24,249 nucleotides of DNA from an uncultured Eubacteriales bacterium. GTDB taxonomy: Bacteria > Bacillota > Clostridia > Peptostreptococcales > Anaerovoracaceae. A program made the translations under genes and the position numbers. Under the pieces are notes generated by a model, which was not told the DNA's origin, made no database searches, and was given only the letters and a program-made list of their open reading frames with translations. Positions 8,582-15,891 of the stretch are shown in pieces; positions within the stretch are counted from its first letter, which is position 1; each line of letters starts with the position of its first letter. Location of the stretch: positions 1 to 24,249 of the forward strand of contig CAUEYG010000002.1 in assembly GCA_959021945.1 (NCBI GenBank), written 5' to 3'.

Positions 8582-9499
8582 ATGGCTTATGAAACAAAGA
8601 CAGGAACCATTTTTAATATCCAAAAGTTTTCTATCCATGACGGCACTGGAATTCGAACACTGATTTTCATGAAGGGCTGTCCGCTGGCATGTTTGTGGTG
8701 CAGCAACCCGGAGTCCCAGTCGCCGGAGCCTGAAATTATGGATGTAAAGACCAACTGCATCCGCTGCGGCAAATGTGCTGCTTTGTGCCCAAATCACGCT
8801 GTAAAGGGCAGTCATTTTCAAATTGACAGGAGCCTCTGTCTTGGCTGCGGCAAATGCGCCCAAACTTGCTGGGCCAACGCTAAGAAAGTGACAGGCAGGA
8901 AAGTAACTCTTAGAGAAGTGATGGAGATGATTGAAAAGGACCGCATTTTTTACACCAATTCCGGCGGCGGTGTTACCATAGGCGGCGGAGAGCCCCTTAT
9001 GCAGCAAGAATTTGTAAAAGAATTGCTGCGCGCCTGCAAGGATTCCAATATTCATACAGCCATGGAAACCTGCGGCCACGGAAGATGGGAAGCAGTAAAA
9101 GGTGTTTTTCAGTATACAGACCAGATCTTCTTTGACCTAAAAGCCATGGACTCAGATCTTCACGAAAAATTGACCGGCAGAAGCAACCATCTTATTTTAG
9201 AGAATGCCCGCCATCTTTCTCAGCTGGGAAAGGAAATTACGTTCCGAATTCCCCTGGTTCCCGGCTGCAATGACAGCAAAGAAAATATAAAAGCAACTGG
9301 CGATTTTACAGCCTCTCTGCAAAAGAAAAACCGCAACATTTCTATAGAAATCCTGCCCTATCATAATTTAGGGCAGGATAAATACCAGTGGCTGGATGTC
9401 CCCTACTCCCTTCATGACTTGACTAGGCCCTCTGAGGAAACGCTTATAGCTTACAGGAAGCTACTGGCTGAGACCTGCGAAAATGTAGTTGGACTGTAG
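8582..9499 (+). CDS. Glycyl radical enzyme activating enzyme (radical SAM)
   Basis: A 305-residue radical-SAM activase that installs the glycyl radical on the upstream enzyme. The CxxxCxxC cluster motif is in MKGCPLACLWCSNPESQSP. Two ferredoxin-type 4Fe-4S motifs follow (CIRCGKCAALCP and CLGCGKCAQTCW), the insert found in class II activases of dehydratases and lyases. Later motifs are GGGVTIGGGEPLMQ, METCGH, FFDLKAMD, RIPLVPGCND and the closing LPYHNLGQDKY. The ATG has AGGAG 8 nt upstream (8569-8573) and lies 18 nt after the lyase stop. No aldehyde or alcohol dehydrogenase or shell gene follows, so the rest of the pathway is encoded elsewhere. Confidence 0.93.
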   Translation: MAYETKTGTIFNIQKFSIHDGTGIRTLIFMKGCPLACLWCSNPESQSPEPEIMDVKTNCIRCGKCAALCPNHAVKGSHFQIDRSLCLGCGKCAQTCWANAKKVTGRKVTLREVMEMIEKDRIFYTNSGGGVTIGGGEPLMQQEFVKELLRACKDSNIHTAMETCGHGRWEAVKGVFQYTDQIFFDLKAMDSDLHEKLTGRSNHLILENARHLSQLGKEITFRIPLVPGCNDSKENIKATGDFTASLQKKNRNISIEILPYHNLGQDKYQWLDVPYSLHDLTRPSEETLIAYRKLLAETCENVVGL

Positions 9500-9520
9500 G
9501 GCAGCAACAAAAATGCAAAA

Positions 9521-9568
9521 AAGGGGAGGCTAATTGCACTGAAAGTCTCAGATAATTCTCCTTCCCTT
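9521..9568 (-). terminator. Hairpin terminator of the toxin-antitoxin operon
   Basis: The arms AAGGGGAGGCTAATT (9521-9535) and AATTCTCCTTCCCTT (9554-9568) pair with one G-U and a 2-nt internal loop. An inner CTGA/TCAG pair extends the stem. On the minus strand the stem is followed by TTTTTTGCATTTTTG, a U-rich tail, so it serves the minus-strand yoeB gene, whose stop overlaps the stem. In the plus direction there is no T tract. Confidence 0.6.
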
Positions 9569-9827
9569 AATCATCATAATGCCCCCGGCAAGAAAGGACT
9601 TCTAAAACGCCATTACTAATTCGATAAACAAGTCTATTCGTATCATCAATTCTCCTGCTCCAAAATCCGCTCAACTCACCTTTCAGGGGTTCAGGTTTTC
9701 CAATACCAGCAAAACTGCTGCGCTCTATATCCTTAAGCAACATGTTTATCCTCTTTAACGTCTTTTTATCCTGTGCTTGCCAATAAAGATAATCTCCCCA
9801 TGCCTCATCAAACCAAATTTTTTTCAT
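9567..9827 (-). CDS. yoeB: YoeB-type mRNA interferase toxin
   Basis: An 86-residue protein matching YoeB end to end: W-x-DYLYWQAQDK, KPEPLKGELSGFWSRRID, RLVYRI and the terminal CRGHYDD with the catalytic histidine. YoeB is a RelE-fold RNase that cuts mRNA on the ribosome and is neutralised by its partner antitoxin. Its ATG overlaps the antitoxin stop (ATGA, 9827-9824), a coupled toxin-second arrangement. In the canonical pair the partner is YefM; here it is a DinJ/RelB-like protein, so the pairing is mixed. Confidence 0.93.
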   Translation of the reverse strand: MKKIWFDEAWGDYLYWQAQDKKTLKRINMLLKDIERSSFAGIGKPEPLKGELSGFWSRRIDDTNRLVYRISNGVLEVLSCRGHYDD

Positions 9828-10090
9828 TCCTCTGTAACCTCAATAGGTTCGTGCTCTACACCTTTTCCCGCATTAAGAGCCGCAATCCCACGACGTAAAT
9901 GAGCCATATTACTTCCAGTATAAAATGGGTCTGCTGTCACCTCAAACGGAATACGTCTCTCACGGCTGACAGTCTTAGCAAAAATCGTAAAAGCAGTTGT
10001 CATAGAAATCCCCATATCTGCACAAACCTTTTCCATGTTCTTTTTCAAATCTTCATCCATACGAAAATTTACATTTACTGACCTCATCAT
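9824..10090 (-). CDS. RelB/DinJ-type antitoxin
   Basis: An 88-residue protein. The N-terminus (RSVNVNFRMDEDLKKNMEKV, then MGISMTTAFTIFAKTV) is a ribbon-helix-helix domain of the RelB/DinJ family. The C-terminal part (ADPFYTGSNMAHLRRGIAAL) is the toxin-neutralising segment. An upstream TTG/ATG extension to 10120 is rejected because AGGAGGG (10107-10101) is placed for the ATG at 10090. It overlaps yoeB by 4 nt. Ribbon-helix-helix antitoxins usually repress their own promoter, which fits the palindrome over the -10 box. Confidence 0.9.
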   Translation of the reverse strand: MMRSVNVNFRMDEDLKKNMEKVCADMGISMTTAFTIFAKTVSRERRIPFEVTADPFYTGSNMAHLRRGIAALNAGKGVEHEPIEVTEE

Positions 10091-10117
10091 AAATAACACT
10101 CCCTCCTGTATCACTAT

Positions 10118-10147
10118 CATTATATAAATTTATAATGTACAATTCAA
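10118..10147 (-). promoter_or_regulatory. Promoter with palindromic operator of the toxin-antitoxin operon
   Basis: On the minus strand, TTGAAT (10147-10142), a 17-nt spacer and TATAAT (10124-10119) form a good sigma-70 promoter. A perfect inverted repeat CATTATA-6 nt-TATAATG (10118-10137) covers the -10 box and part of the spacer, so antitoxin binding would block RNA polymerase. Confidence 0.7.
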
Positions 10148-10167
10148 GGGTTTTCATTACATAGTCT

Positions 10168-11325
10168 TTACAAATACACCTTCACCGCCTGGTGCAGTGC
10201 ATCAATCACATATCCAATTTCTTCCTCTGTATTAAAATATCCAAAGGAAAAGCGAACCGTTCCCTGAGGAAAGGTGCCCAGGGTTTGGTGGGCATGAGGG
10301 GCGCAGTGAAGGCCGCATCTTGTCATAATTCCAAATTGCTGTTCCAGGAGAAAACTGACCTCCGCATTATCTGCACCTAGAAAATCCAGAGATACCACTG
10401 CACATCTGTCTTTTAACGATGGTATCCCTACAAGGCGCACCTTTTTCATGTTGGCTGCCCCTTCCAAAAACAGGGCAGTCAGTCTTTCCTTTTTTTCCTG
10501 AATTGCAGAAATCCCTTCCTTTTTAAGAAAATCCAGTCCATGACCCAGACCGATGATCCCTGGCAGATTCAGCGTACCGGCCTGAAATTTATCAGGGAGA
10601 AAATCAGGCATATCCTCCAGATCGGACAGGCTTCCTGTGCCTCCGGCAATGAGAGGTTCCATCTGATCAGCTGCTTGTTCACTGAGAATCATAACGCCAA
10701 TTCCCTGAGGCCCCAACAAGCTTTTATGTCCTGGAAATACTAGAGCATCTATCTGACATTTTTCCATATCAATATCACAGCTCCCTGCAGTTTGTGATGC
10801 ATCTACTGCAAACAGGAGTTGATGCTTGGCACAAATTGCTCCCACATGCTTGATTGGAATCATGGTCCCACACACGTTAGAGCCATGAAGCATGAGAACC
10901 AGCTTTGTATTGCTGCGTATCAAAGGTTCTATGGTCTCTGGGTCCAACTCCCCTTGCCTGTTGCAAGTCACTTCATCCCACGATACTCCCAGTTTCCGCA
11001 GCTGGGTCAAGGGCCTGACTACTGCGTTATGCTCCATGCTGGTTGTAATGACGTGGTCCCCCTCTTTCAGCAAACCCTTTAAAACCATATTTAATCCTGC
11101 CGTAGCACCTGGGGTAAAGACAACGCCCTGAGGCCTTTGAAAATGAAATATTTCGCACAGGGTCTCACGAATTTCAATGACTCTGCCTTCCAAACTGTAA
11201 GCCCCTTTGTAGCTACCCCTGCTGATATTATAACCGCTCTGTTCAATATGCTGCCCCATAGCCAACCCCAATCCAGGAGCTTTTGGAAAAGAAGTGCTAC
11301 CGTTGTCGCAATATACTTGTTTCAT
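10168..11325 (-). CDS. Class V aminotransferase, cysteine desulfurase-like, of the selenium operon
   Basis: A 385-residue PLP enzyme of the NifS/SufS group. The PLP lysine is Lys201 in FPGHKSLLGPQG. PLP-phosphate contacts are in TPGATAGLNMV, and the ring-stacking histidine in SMEHNAVVRP. Near the end, RCGLHCAPHAHQTLGT carries Cys341 at the place of the catalytic cysteine. The start MKQVYCDNGSTSFPK is preceded by GGAGG. It lies 15 nt after the LysR gene and ends the selenium block. Related genes beside selAB are thought to mobilise S or Se from cysteine or selenocysteine as a donor for selenophosphate synthesis. Selenium specificity here is inferred from context. No selD is in the window. Confidence 0.85.
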   Translation of the reverse strand: MKQVYCDNGSTSFPKAPGLGLAMGQHIEQSGYNISRGSYKGAYSLEGRVIEIRETLCEIFHFQRPQGVVFTPGATAGLNMVLKGLLKEGDHVITTSMEHNAVVRPLTQLRKLGVSWDEVTCNRQGELDPETIEPLIRSNTKLVLMLHGSNVCGTMIPIKHVGAICAKHQLLFAVDASQTAGSCDIDMEKCQIDALVFPGHKSLLGPQGIGVMILSEQAADQMEPLIAGGTGSLSDLEDMPDFLPDKFQAGTLNLPGIIGLGHGLDFLKKEGISAIQEKKERLTALFLEGAANMKKVRLVGIPSLKDRCAVVSLDFLGADNAEVSFLLEQQFGIMTRCGLHCAPHAHQTLGTFPQGTVRFSFGYFNTEEEIGYVIDALHQAVKVYL

Positions 11326-11340
11326 AACTTCCTCCCTGCT

Positions 11341-12255
11341 TTACCAATCCTCTACCTGATAGCCAAACTGTTTCAGCACAAAATACTTAAAAGTCTCTGC
11401 TGTAGGGGACAAGGTAACTTTGCTGTTATAGACCAAATAAAATTCTCGTTCTGTGTGATAGTCTTCAAGCTCAAAGACTAGATACCCTCTGTCAGAACGC
11501 TTCCTATCTGCTGCTATTTCTGAGATAATGGATACACCAATACCTCCTGCCACCGCCTGCTTAATGGCTTCCATGCTGTTCATTCTCGCCGCAATAGTCA
11601 TGGAAGCCGGTGAAATTCCCTGAGCTTCCAGCTTTTCTTCCAAATTTCCTCGAGTTGCCGAGCCTTGCTCTCTCATGACAAAAGGCTCTTCTACCAAATC
11701 TTTCAATCTAACAGCAGTTCCTATTTTTTTGCGGAAATCATCATTATCAGGCGTAATTAGCACAGCTTTATCTCGCACCAAGGATTTATAAGTCAACCCG
11801 GCTTCCCGCTTTCCTCCTGTAAACCCAATTTCCCCTTTATGTTCCAAGAGATTGCCCACAACCTCATCTGTATCCGACTGGTCCAGATAAAACTTTACTG
11901 CGGGATATTCTTTCTTAAAGGCTGCCATAAGGCCAGGTACCATATATTCTCCCGGAATGCTGGAAGTCTGTATTTCAATAATTCCATTTATATTGAGGGA
12001 GAAATTTTGCAGAGAATACACAGCCTGCTCTCTGGTATTGAGCATTGACAGTGCGTAATCATAAAAGAGACGGCCCTCCGCAGTGGGCAAAGCTTCTTTT
12101 CTGCTTCTGTCGATGAGCTGCATCTGAAGCTCTCTTTCTAAAGTATTAATATGAGCGCTGACAGTAGGCTGAGTCAAATAGGTTGCATCGGCTGCTTTGG
12201 AAAAGCTCCTGTGTTTTACCACATTTACAAAAGCTTCGATCTGTCTGAAATCCAT
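11341..12255 (-). CDS. LysR-family regulator associated with selenium metabolism
   Basis: A 304-residue LysR-type regulator. The N-terminal winged helix-turn-helix is MDFRQIEAFVNVVKHRSFSK followed by AADATYLTQPTVSAHINTLE. The rest is a periplasmic-binding-like effector domain (IEIQTSSIPGEYMVPGLMAA onward). The ATG at 12255 is chosen over 12288 because AAGGAGG (12267-12261) precedes it and LysR proteins normally begin at M-D-F-R-Q. It sits between selB (10-nt gap) and the cysteine desulfurase-like gene (15-nt gap), the position of the selenium-metabolism LysR group common in Clostridia. Its effector is not known to me. Confidence 0.88.
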   Translation of the reverse strand: MDFRQIEAFVNVVKHRSFSKAADATYLTQPTVSAHINTLERELQMQLIDRSRKEALPTAEGRLFYDYALSMLNTREQAVYSLQNFSLNINGIIEIQTSSIPGEYMVPGLMAAFKKEYPAVKFYLDQSDTDEVVGNLLEHKGEIGFTGGKREAGLTYKSLVRDKAVLITPDNDDFRKKIGTAVRLKDLVEEPFVMREQGSATRGNLEEKLEAQGISPASMTIAARMNSMEAIKQAVAGGIGVSIISEIAADRKRSDRGYLVFELEDYHTEREFYLVYNSKVTLSPTAETFKYFVLKQFGYQVEDW

Positions 12256-12265
12256 ATTGCCCTCC

Positions 12266-14176
12266 TTACTGGTGAAGAATCCGGACATCCCCGGTCTTCT
12301 TCGTTATTCTTTGTCCATCTGCATATTCCAGGATCATCATAGCATATTTTCTCGATGTTCCTATGAGATCCCGGTACTCTGCCAATGTTATCCGGCCCTG
12401 TTTTTCTATGGCTCCTTTCAACAAATCCAGCGCCTGTGCTATGACAGTGCTATGAATATAATTTTGATAATCCAGCTTTACCAGCGTTCTGTCAGCACAT
12501 AGGCTGTCAATAATCTGCTTTGCCAGCTCTTTATTCTTATATCGCCCCATCACATCATCCACTTCCGGGAATTGACAGCCTGCGTCTTTATATTGCTTAT
12601 CAATGGCAGCTCTCATATTCTGCTGCTCCTTTGTATAAGTAACAGTAAATGTTGAATCCTTGATCAAATTCCCATATGATATCAGTAGTCCCCTTTGAAT
12701 AAAAACTTCTGTCAGGGGTTCCATATATTTTGTATCGGGCAATCGCAAAGCATCTTTTAGGCGGGTGCGAAATTCTTCTCTTTCCATACCAGGCTTTATT
12801 GGGTTCTTTATGTGGAAAGAGTCGAGAATTTCCTTTGCTTTTTCTCCGGCCAACTTCATATAATCTTCATGAAGAAAAATTCCTGGTTCCAGGAGGTAGG
12901 CCCGTTTTTCTAGCACCAGTGTTTCCAGGTCCTCCAGCACTTCATTTAAAAGCCTCCCACTTTTTTTGGCAAGTTCCGCAGCCGTCAGCATCCTCCTGCT
13001 TTCTTCCAGCAGGATCTGCTCTATCACCTCTTTATTACTGCCCTGGTCTTTCAACTTTAGAGAGGAAAGGGTCTGCTCATGGAATCGTTTTCTCTTTTCC
13101 GGGTAAGAGTCCAGTACAATACCTCCGCCTATGGACTCCATAGGAGAATAAAAGCGAAGAATAAAACGGTCTCCCCTTTTTACTGCAATTGGTTCCTCAA
13201 GGCGGAGTTGGGCGTAACCGCTCTGTCCCTGCTCCAACTCCTCCCGGTCCAAAAGGACTGCTTTGCACAAGGTTTCAGCAGAACCGTAGTGGAGATGAAG
13301 GCGGCTTCCATTTTTTAACTTACGCCCAGTCTCTTGAAACATATCAATCCTTACATCTAACATTAAGGTATTGCTCATGGACATAGGGGCTGCCAGCACA
13401 TCACCTCGCCGCAGCTCTTCTTTTTTTATACCGGAAAGGTTGACTGCTGTCCTCTGGCCTGCCAGAGCAATATCTACTGCTTTTCCGTGGACCTGCAGAT
13501 TTCTCACCTTCGCCCGTTTTTCCCCAGGATAGATCATAATCTCATCTCCTGCGAAGATGCTTCCTTCTGTCAGGGTGCCGGTTATAACCGTGCCAAATCC
13601 ATCTATGGTAAACACCCTGTCTACAGGGATTCGCAGCAGTTCCTTTTCTTCCCGTCTGCCTCCACATTTTTTCGCCATTTGGCAGATCTGCTCTTTCAAA
13701 TAAGTAATGTTTTGTCCTGTATGGGAAGAAACTTCTATGATCTGCGCCTGCTCTAAAAAAGTTCCCTTCATTGCCTGTTCAATGTCTTCTTTTACCATTT
13801 CCAGCCACTCCGCTTCCACTAAATCAACTTTTGTCAGAGCGATCATTCCCTGTTTCATATGGAGCATCTTTAAAATTTCCAAATGTTCCTTTGTCTGAGG
13901 CATGATTCCTTCATCTGCTGCAATGACGAGCAATACCAGATCAATGCCTCCTACGCCTGCCAGCATGTGTCTTACAAATTTTTCATGGCCCGGTACATCG
14001 ATGATACCGATATCCAAATCTTCTTCATTGGGAAGTTTTGTAAACCCCAGTTCTATGGTAATTCCTCTCTGTTTTTCTTCTTTTAATCGATCTGTATCCA
14101 TTCCTGTCAGGGCTTTAATGAGATGTGTTTTTCCGTGGTCCACATGACCGGCAGTTCCTACAATAACGTGTTTCAT
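12266..14176 (-). CDS. selB: Selenocysteine-specific elongation factor SelB
   Basis: A 636-residue GTPase that delivers Sec-tRNA to UGA codons marked by a SECIS hairpin. The N-terminal EF-Tu-like part has GTAGHVDHGKTHLIKALTG (P-loop), GITIELGF, DVPGHEKFVRHML and TKVD. Domains 2-3 follow (VFTIDGFGTVITGTL). The C-terminal third is the winged-helix array that binds SECIS RNA, ending GRITLAEYRDLIGTSRKYA. The ATG overlaps the selA stop as ATGA (14176-14173), with AGGAGG 9 nt upstream. Length fits the family. It serves the two UGA-containing grd genes upstream in this window. Confidence 0.96.
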   Translation of the reverse strand: MKHVIVGTAGHVDHGKTHLIKALTGMDTDRLKEEKQRGITIELGFTKLPNEEDLDIGIIDVPGHEKFVRHMLAGVGGIDLVLLVIAADEGIMPQTKEHLEILKMLHMKQGMIALTKVDLVEAEWLEMVKEDIEQAMKGTFLEQAQIIEVSSHTGQNITYLKEQICQMAKKCGGRREEKELLRIPVDRVFTIDGFGTVITGTLTEGSIFAGDEIMIYPGEKRAKVRNLQVHGKAVDIALAGQRTAVNLSGIKKEELRRGDVLAAPMSMSNTLMLDVRIDMFQETGRKLKNGSRLHLHYGSAETLCKAVLLDREELEQGQSGYAQLRLEEPIAVKRGDRFILRFYSPMESIGGGIVLDSYPEKRKRFHEQTLSSLKLKDQGSNKEVIEQILLEESRRMLTAAELAKKSGRLLNEVLEDLETLVLEKRAYLLEPGIFLHEDYMKLAGEKAKEILDSFHIKNPIKPGMEREEFRTRLKDALRLPDTKYMEPLTEVFIQRGLLISYGNLIKDSTFTVTYTKEQQNMRAAIDKQYKDAGCQFPEVDDVMGRYKNKELAKQIIDSLCADRTLVKLDYQNYIHSTVIAQALDLLKGAIEKQGRITLAEYRDLIGTSRKYAMMILEYADGQRITKKTGDVRILHQ

Positions 14177-15579
14177 GAAGATGTTCCTCCTGTTTCTCTT
14201 GCTGTAATCTCCCTTACGGCATCTACAATTTCCTCCATCTCATCTCGATTAACAGTCCGCACATCAAAATGGATTCGTTCTTTCATAATGCGGCAAATCA
14301 CAGGAGTTTCCCGGTTTCGCAGCCTGCGTTCCAGTTTTTCTGCCGAAACAGGTCCAGTAAGTGCTGCTGCCCAACCCTTTAAGAGCACCGTTGGAGCAGA
14401 GCCTCCTCCCACTTGGTCCTGCAAAGGCACAGCTTCCGCAGCACATCCAGGACAAGACTTCAAAGCTTCCGCCAATCCTTCCGCCTTTTCTTTTAATTCT
14501 TGGGATGGAGCAGTGAGCATCTGCAGCACAGGAATCTCCTGTTTGGCTTTTTCCGGATCCAAGTATGACCGAAAAGTATCTTCCAGGGCAGCCAATGTCA
14601 TTTTATCCACCCGAAATACTCGGGCCAAAGGATGTTTTTTCATTTTATCGATTTGTTCTCTTTTTCCAGCCAGAATTCCTGCCTGAGGTCCTCCCAGCAG
14701 TTTATCGCCACTGAACAAAATCACATCAATGCCTGTTTTCAGGCTCTGAATGACAGTAGGTTCCTGGATTCCCCAAGGGGAAAGATCAACCATCAAACCA
14801 CTTCCCATATCATAAATCACAGGAAGTTCTCTTTTCTTTCCCACAGCGACCAAGTCTTTTAGATCAGCTTCAGCAGTAAACCCTACGATACGGTAATTGC
14901 TGGTATGTACTTTCATAATAGCGCCTGTGTTCTCTGTAATGGCTCTTTGATAATCCTCCGGCCTGGTCTTATTGGTAGTGCCGACTTCCACTAGTTTTGC
15001 ACCGCTTTGCCTCATGATATCCGGTACCCGAAAGGATCCTCCGATCTCCACCAGCTCTCCTCGAGAGACGATGACCTCTTTTCCCTGAGCCATTGCTGAG
15101 AGACAAAGCATGGTGGCAGCAGCATTATTATTTACAACCATGGCTGCTTCTGCCCCTGTTATCTTTGTGATAATATGTTCCACATGGTCGTGCCGGGAAC
15201 CTCTTGTTCCCTTTTTCACATCATATTCCAAAGTAGAATAGCCCTCTGCAGTTCTGACTACATGCCGGCATGCGTTTTCTGATAATCGGGCTCTTCCAAG
15301 ATTTGTATGAAGAACAACTCCTGTTGCGTTAATTGCTTTTCTGAGGCTATATCTCTTCTTTTGCTGGATTCGCTGCACAATCCGTTCTATGATCTGTTCC
15401 TTATCTACCGCCTCTTTTTCTTCTTCACTTTTTAAAAGTAATTCTCGCTCTTCTCCAATAATTGCTCTCGCTGCCTCAACGATCAGGCTGTGGGGTGTAT
15501 TTTCTTCAAACGCAAATAAGCGCTGATCGCTCAGCACTTGATCAATACTTGGAAGCTGGGAAAGCTGCTTCTTTGCCAT
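14173..15579 (-). CDS. selA: L-seryl-tRNA(Sec) selenium transferase SelA
   Basis: A 468-residue PLP enzyme that converts Ser-tRNA(Sec) to Sec-tRNA(Sec) using selenophosphate. The PLP lysine is Lys293 in FSGDKLLGGPQAG. Other family motifs are INATGVVLHTNLGRA, TRGSRHDHVE, VNNNAAATML, VSRGELVEIGGSFRVPDIM and VGTTNKT. The start at 15579 (MAKKQLSQLPSIDQ) has AGGAGG 8 nt upstream. A longer frame to 15696 runs through the tRNA-Sec gene and is artefactual. It lies 28 nt downstream of the tRNA and overlaps selB by 4 nt, giving a selC-selA-selB transcription unit. Confidence 0.96.
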   Translation of the reverse strand: MAKKQLSQLPSIDQVLSDQRLFAFEENTPHSLIVEAARAIIGEERELLLKSEEEKEAVDKEQIIERIVQRIQQKKRYSLRKAINATGVVLHTNLGRARLSENACRHVVRTAEGYSTLEYDVKKGTRGSRHDHVEHIITKITGAEAAMVVNNNAAATMLCLSAMAQGKEVIVSRGELVEIGGSFRVPDIMRQSGAKLVEVGTTNKTRPEDYQRAITENTGAIMKVHTSNYRIVGFTAEADLKDLVAVGKKRELPVIYDMGSGLMVDLSPWGIQEPTVIQSLKTGIDVILFSGDKLLGGPQAGILAGKREQIDKMKKHPLARVFRVDKMTLAALEDTFRSYLDPEKAKQEIPVLQMLTAPSQELKEKAEGLAEALKSCPGCAAEAVPLQDQVGGGSAPTVLLKGWAAALTGPVSAEKLERRLRNRETPVICRIMKERIHFDVRTVNRDEMEEIVDAVREITARETGGTSS

Positions 15580-15607
15580 GTATCTATCCTCCTGTTTCAT
15601 AATCAAT

Positions 15608-15704
15608 TGGCGGGAGTATGTGGGAATCGAACCCACCCAGGAAGCTCTTAACTCCCCGAACCGGTTTTGAAGACCGGAAGGCACACCAGCACCCATCTAC
15701 CCCC
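15608..15704 (-). tRNA. selC: Selenocysteine tRNA, anticodon TCA (selC)
   Basis: A 97-nt tRNA read 15704 to 15608 with genomically encoded CCA (15610-15608) and discriminator G. Features are those of bacterial tRNA-Sec: an 8-nt acceptor strand (GGGGGTAG against ATACTCCC, one G-U and one G-A mismatch at the eighth pair), a 6-bp D stem with a 4-nt TGGT loop, anticodon loop CTTCAAA inside CCGGT/ACCGG, a long variable arm of about 7 bp, and T arm GTGGG-TTCGATT-CCCAC. It lies directly upstream of selA and downstream of grdD. Confidence 0.95.
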
Positions 15705-15741
15705 ATGTATTCAGGATGGTTTATTTATAAGAGATGAAACG

Positions 15742-15850
15742 AGACAAAACGGCGACATTTTCAGCGCACAAAAGGTTCACATGCAAGGTTACTATTTTCT
15801 TGGTTTTTGTTTTATTAAGGAGTTCATTAAAAGTGCCGCCGATTTTGTCT
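15742..15850. repeat. Long imperfect inverted repeat between grdD and tRNA-Sec
   Basis: AGACAAAACGGCGACATTTT (15742-15761) is mirrored by an arm at 15829-15850 that begins AAAAGTGCCGCC and ends GATTTTGTCT. The outer 8 bp and the GGCG/CGCC core pair, with single-base bulges and a mismatch. The 67-nt loop carries no recognisable gene. No U tract follows in the minus direction. It may be an RNA structure separating grdD from selC, or a remnant of a small mobile element. Confidence 0.4.
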
Positions 15851-15891
15851 GTTCTTTATGATAAACAGGGAAGCAAGTTCACTGCCTATGT

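Noticed and set aside
8384..9079. 231-codon open frame on the minus strand
   Set aside because: Antisense to the lyase end and the activase; its product is cysteine- and histidine-rich noise mirrored from the iron-sulfur motifs.
15580..15696. N-terminal extension of selA
   Set aside because: The frame runs through the tRNA-Sec gene; the ATG at 15579 has AGGAGG and the family N-terminus.
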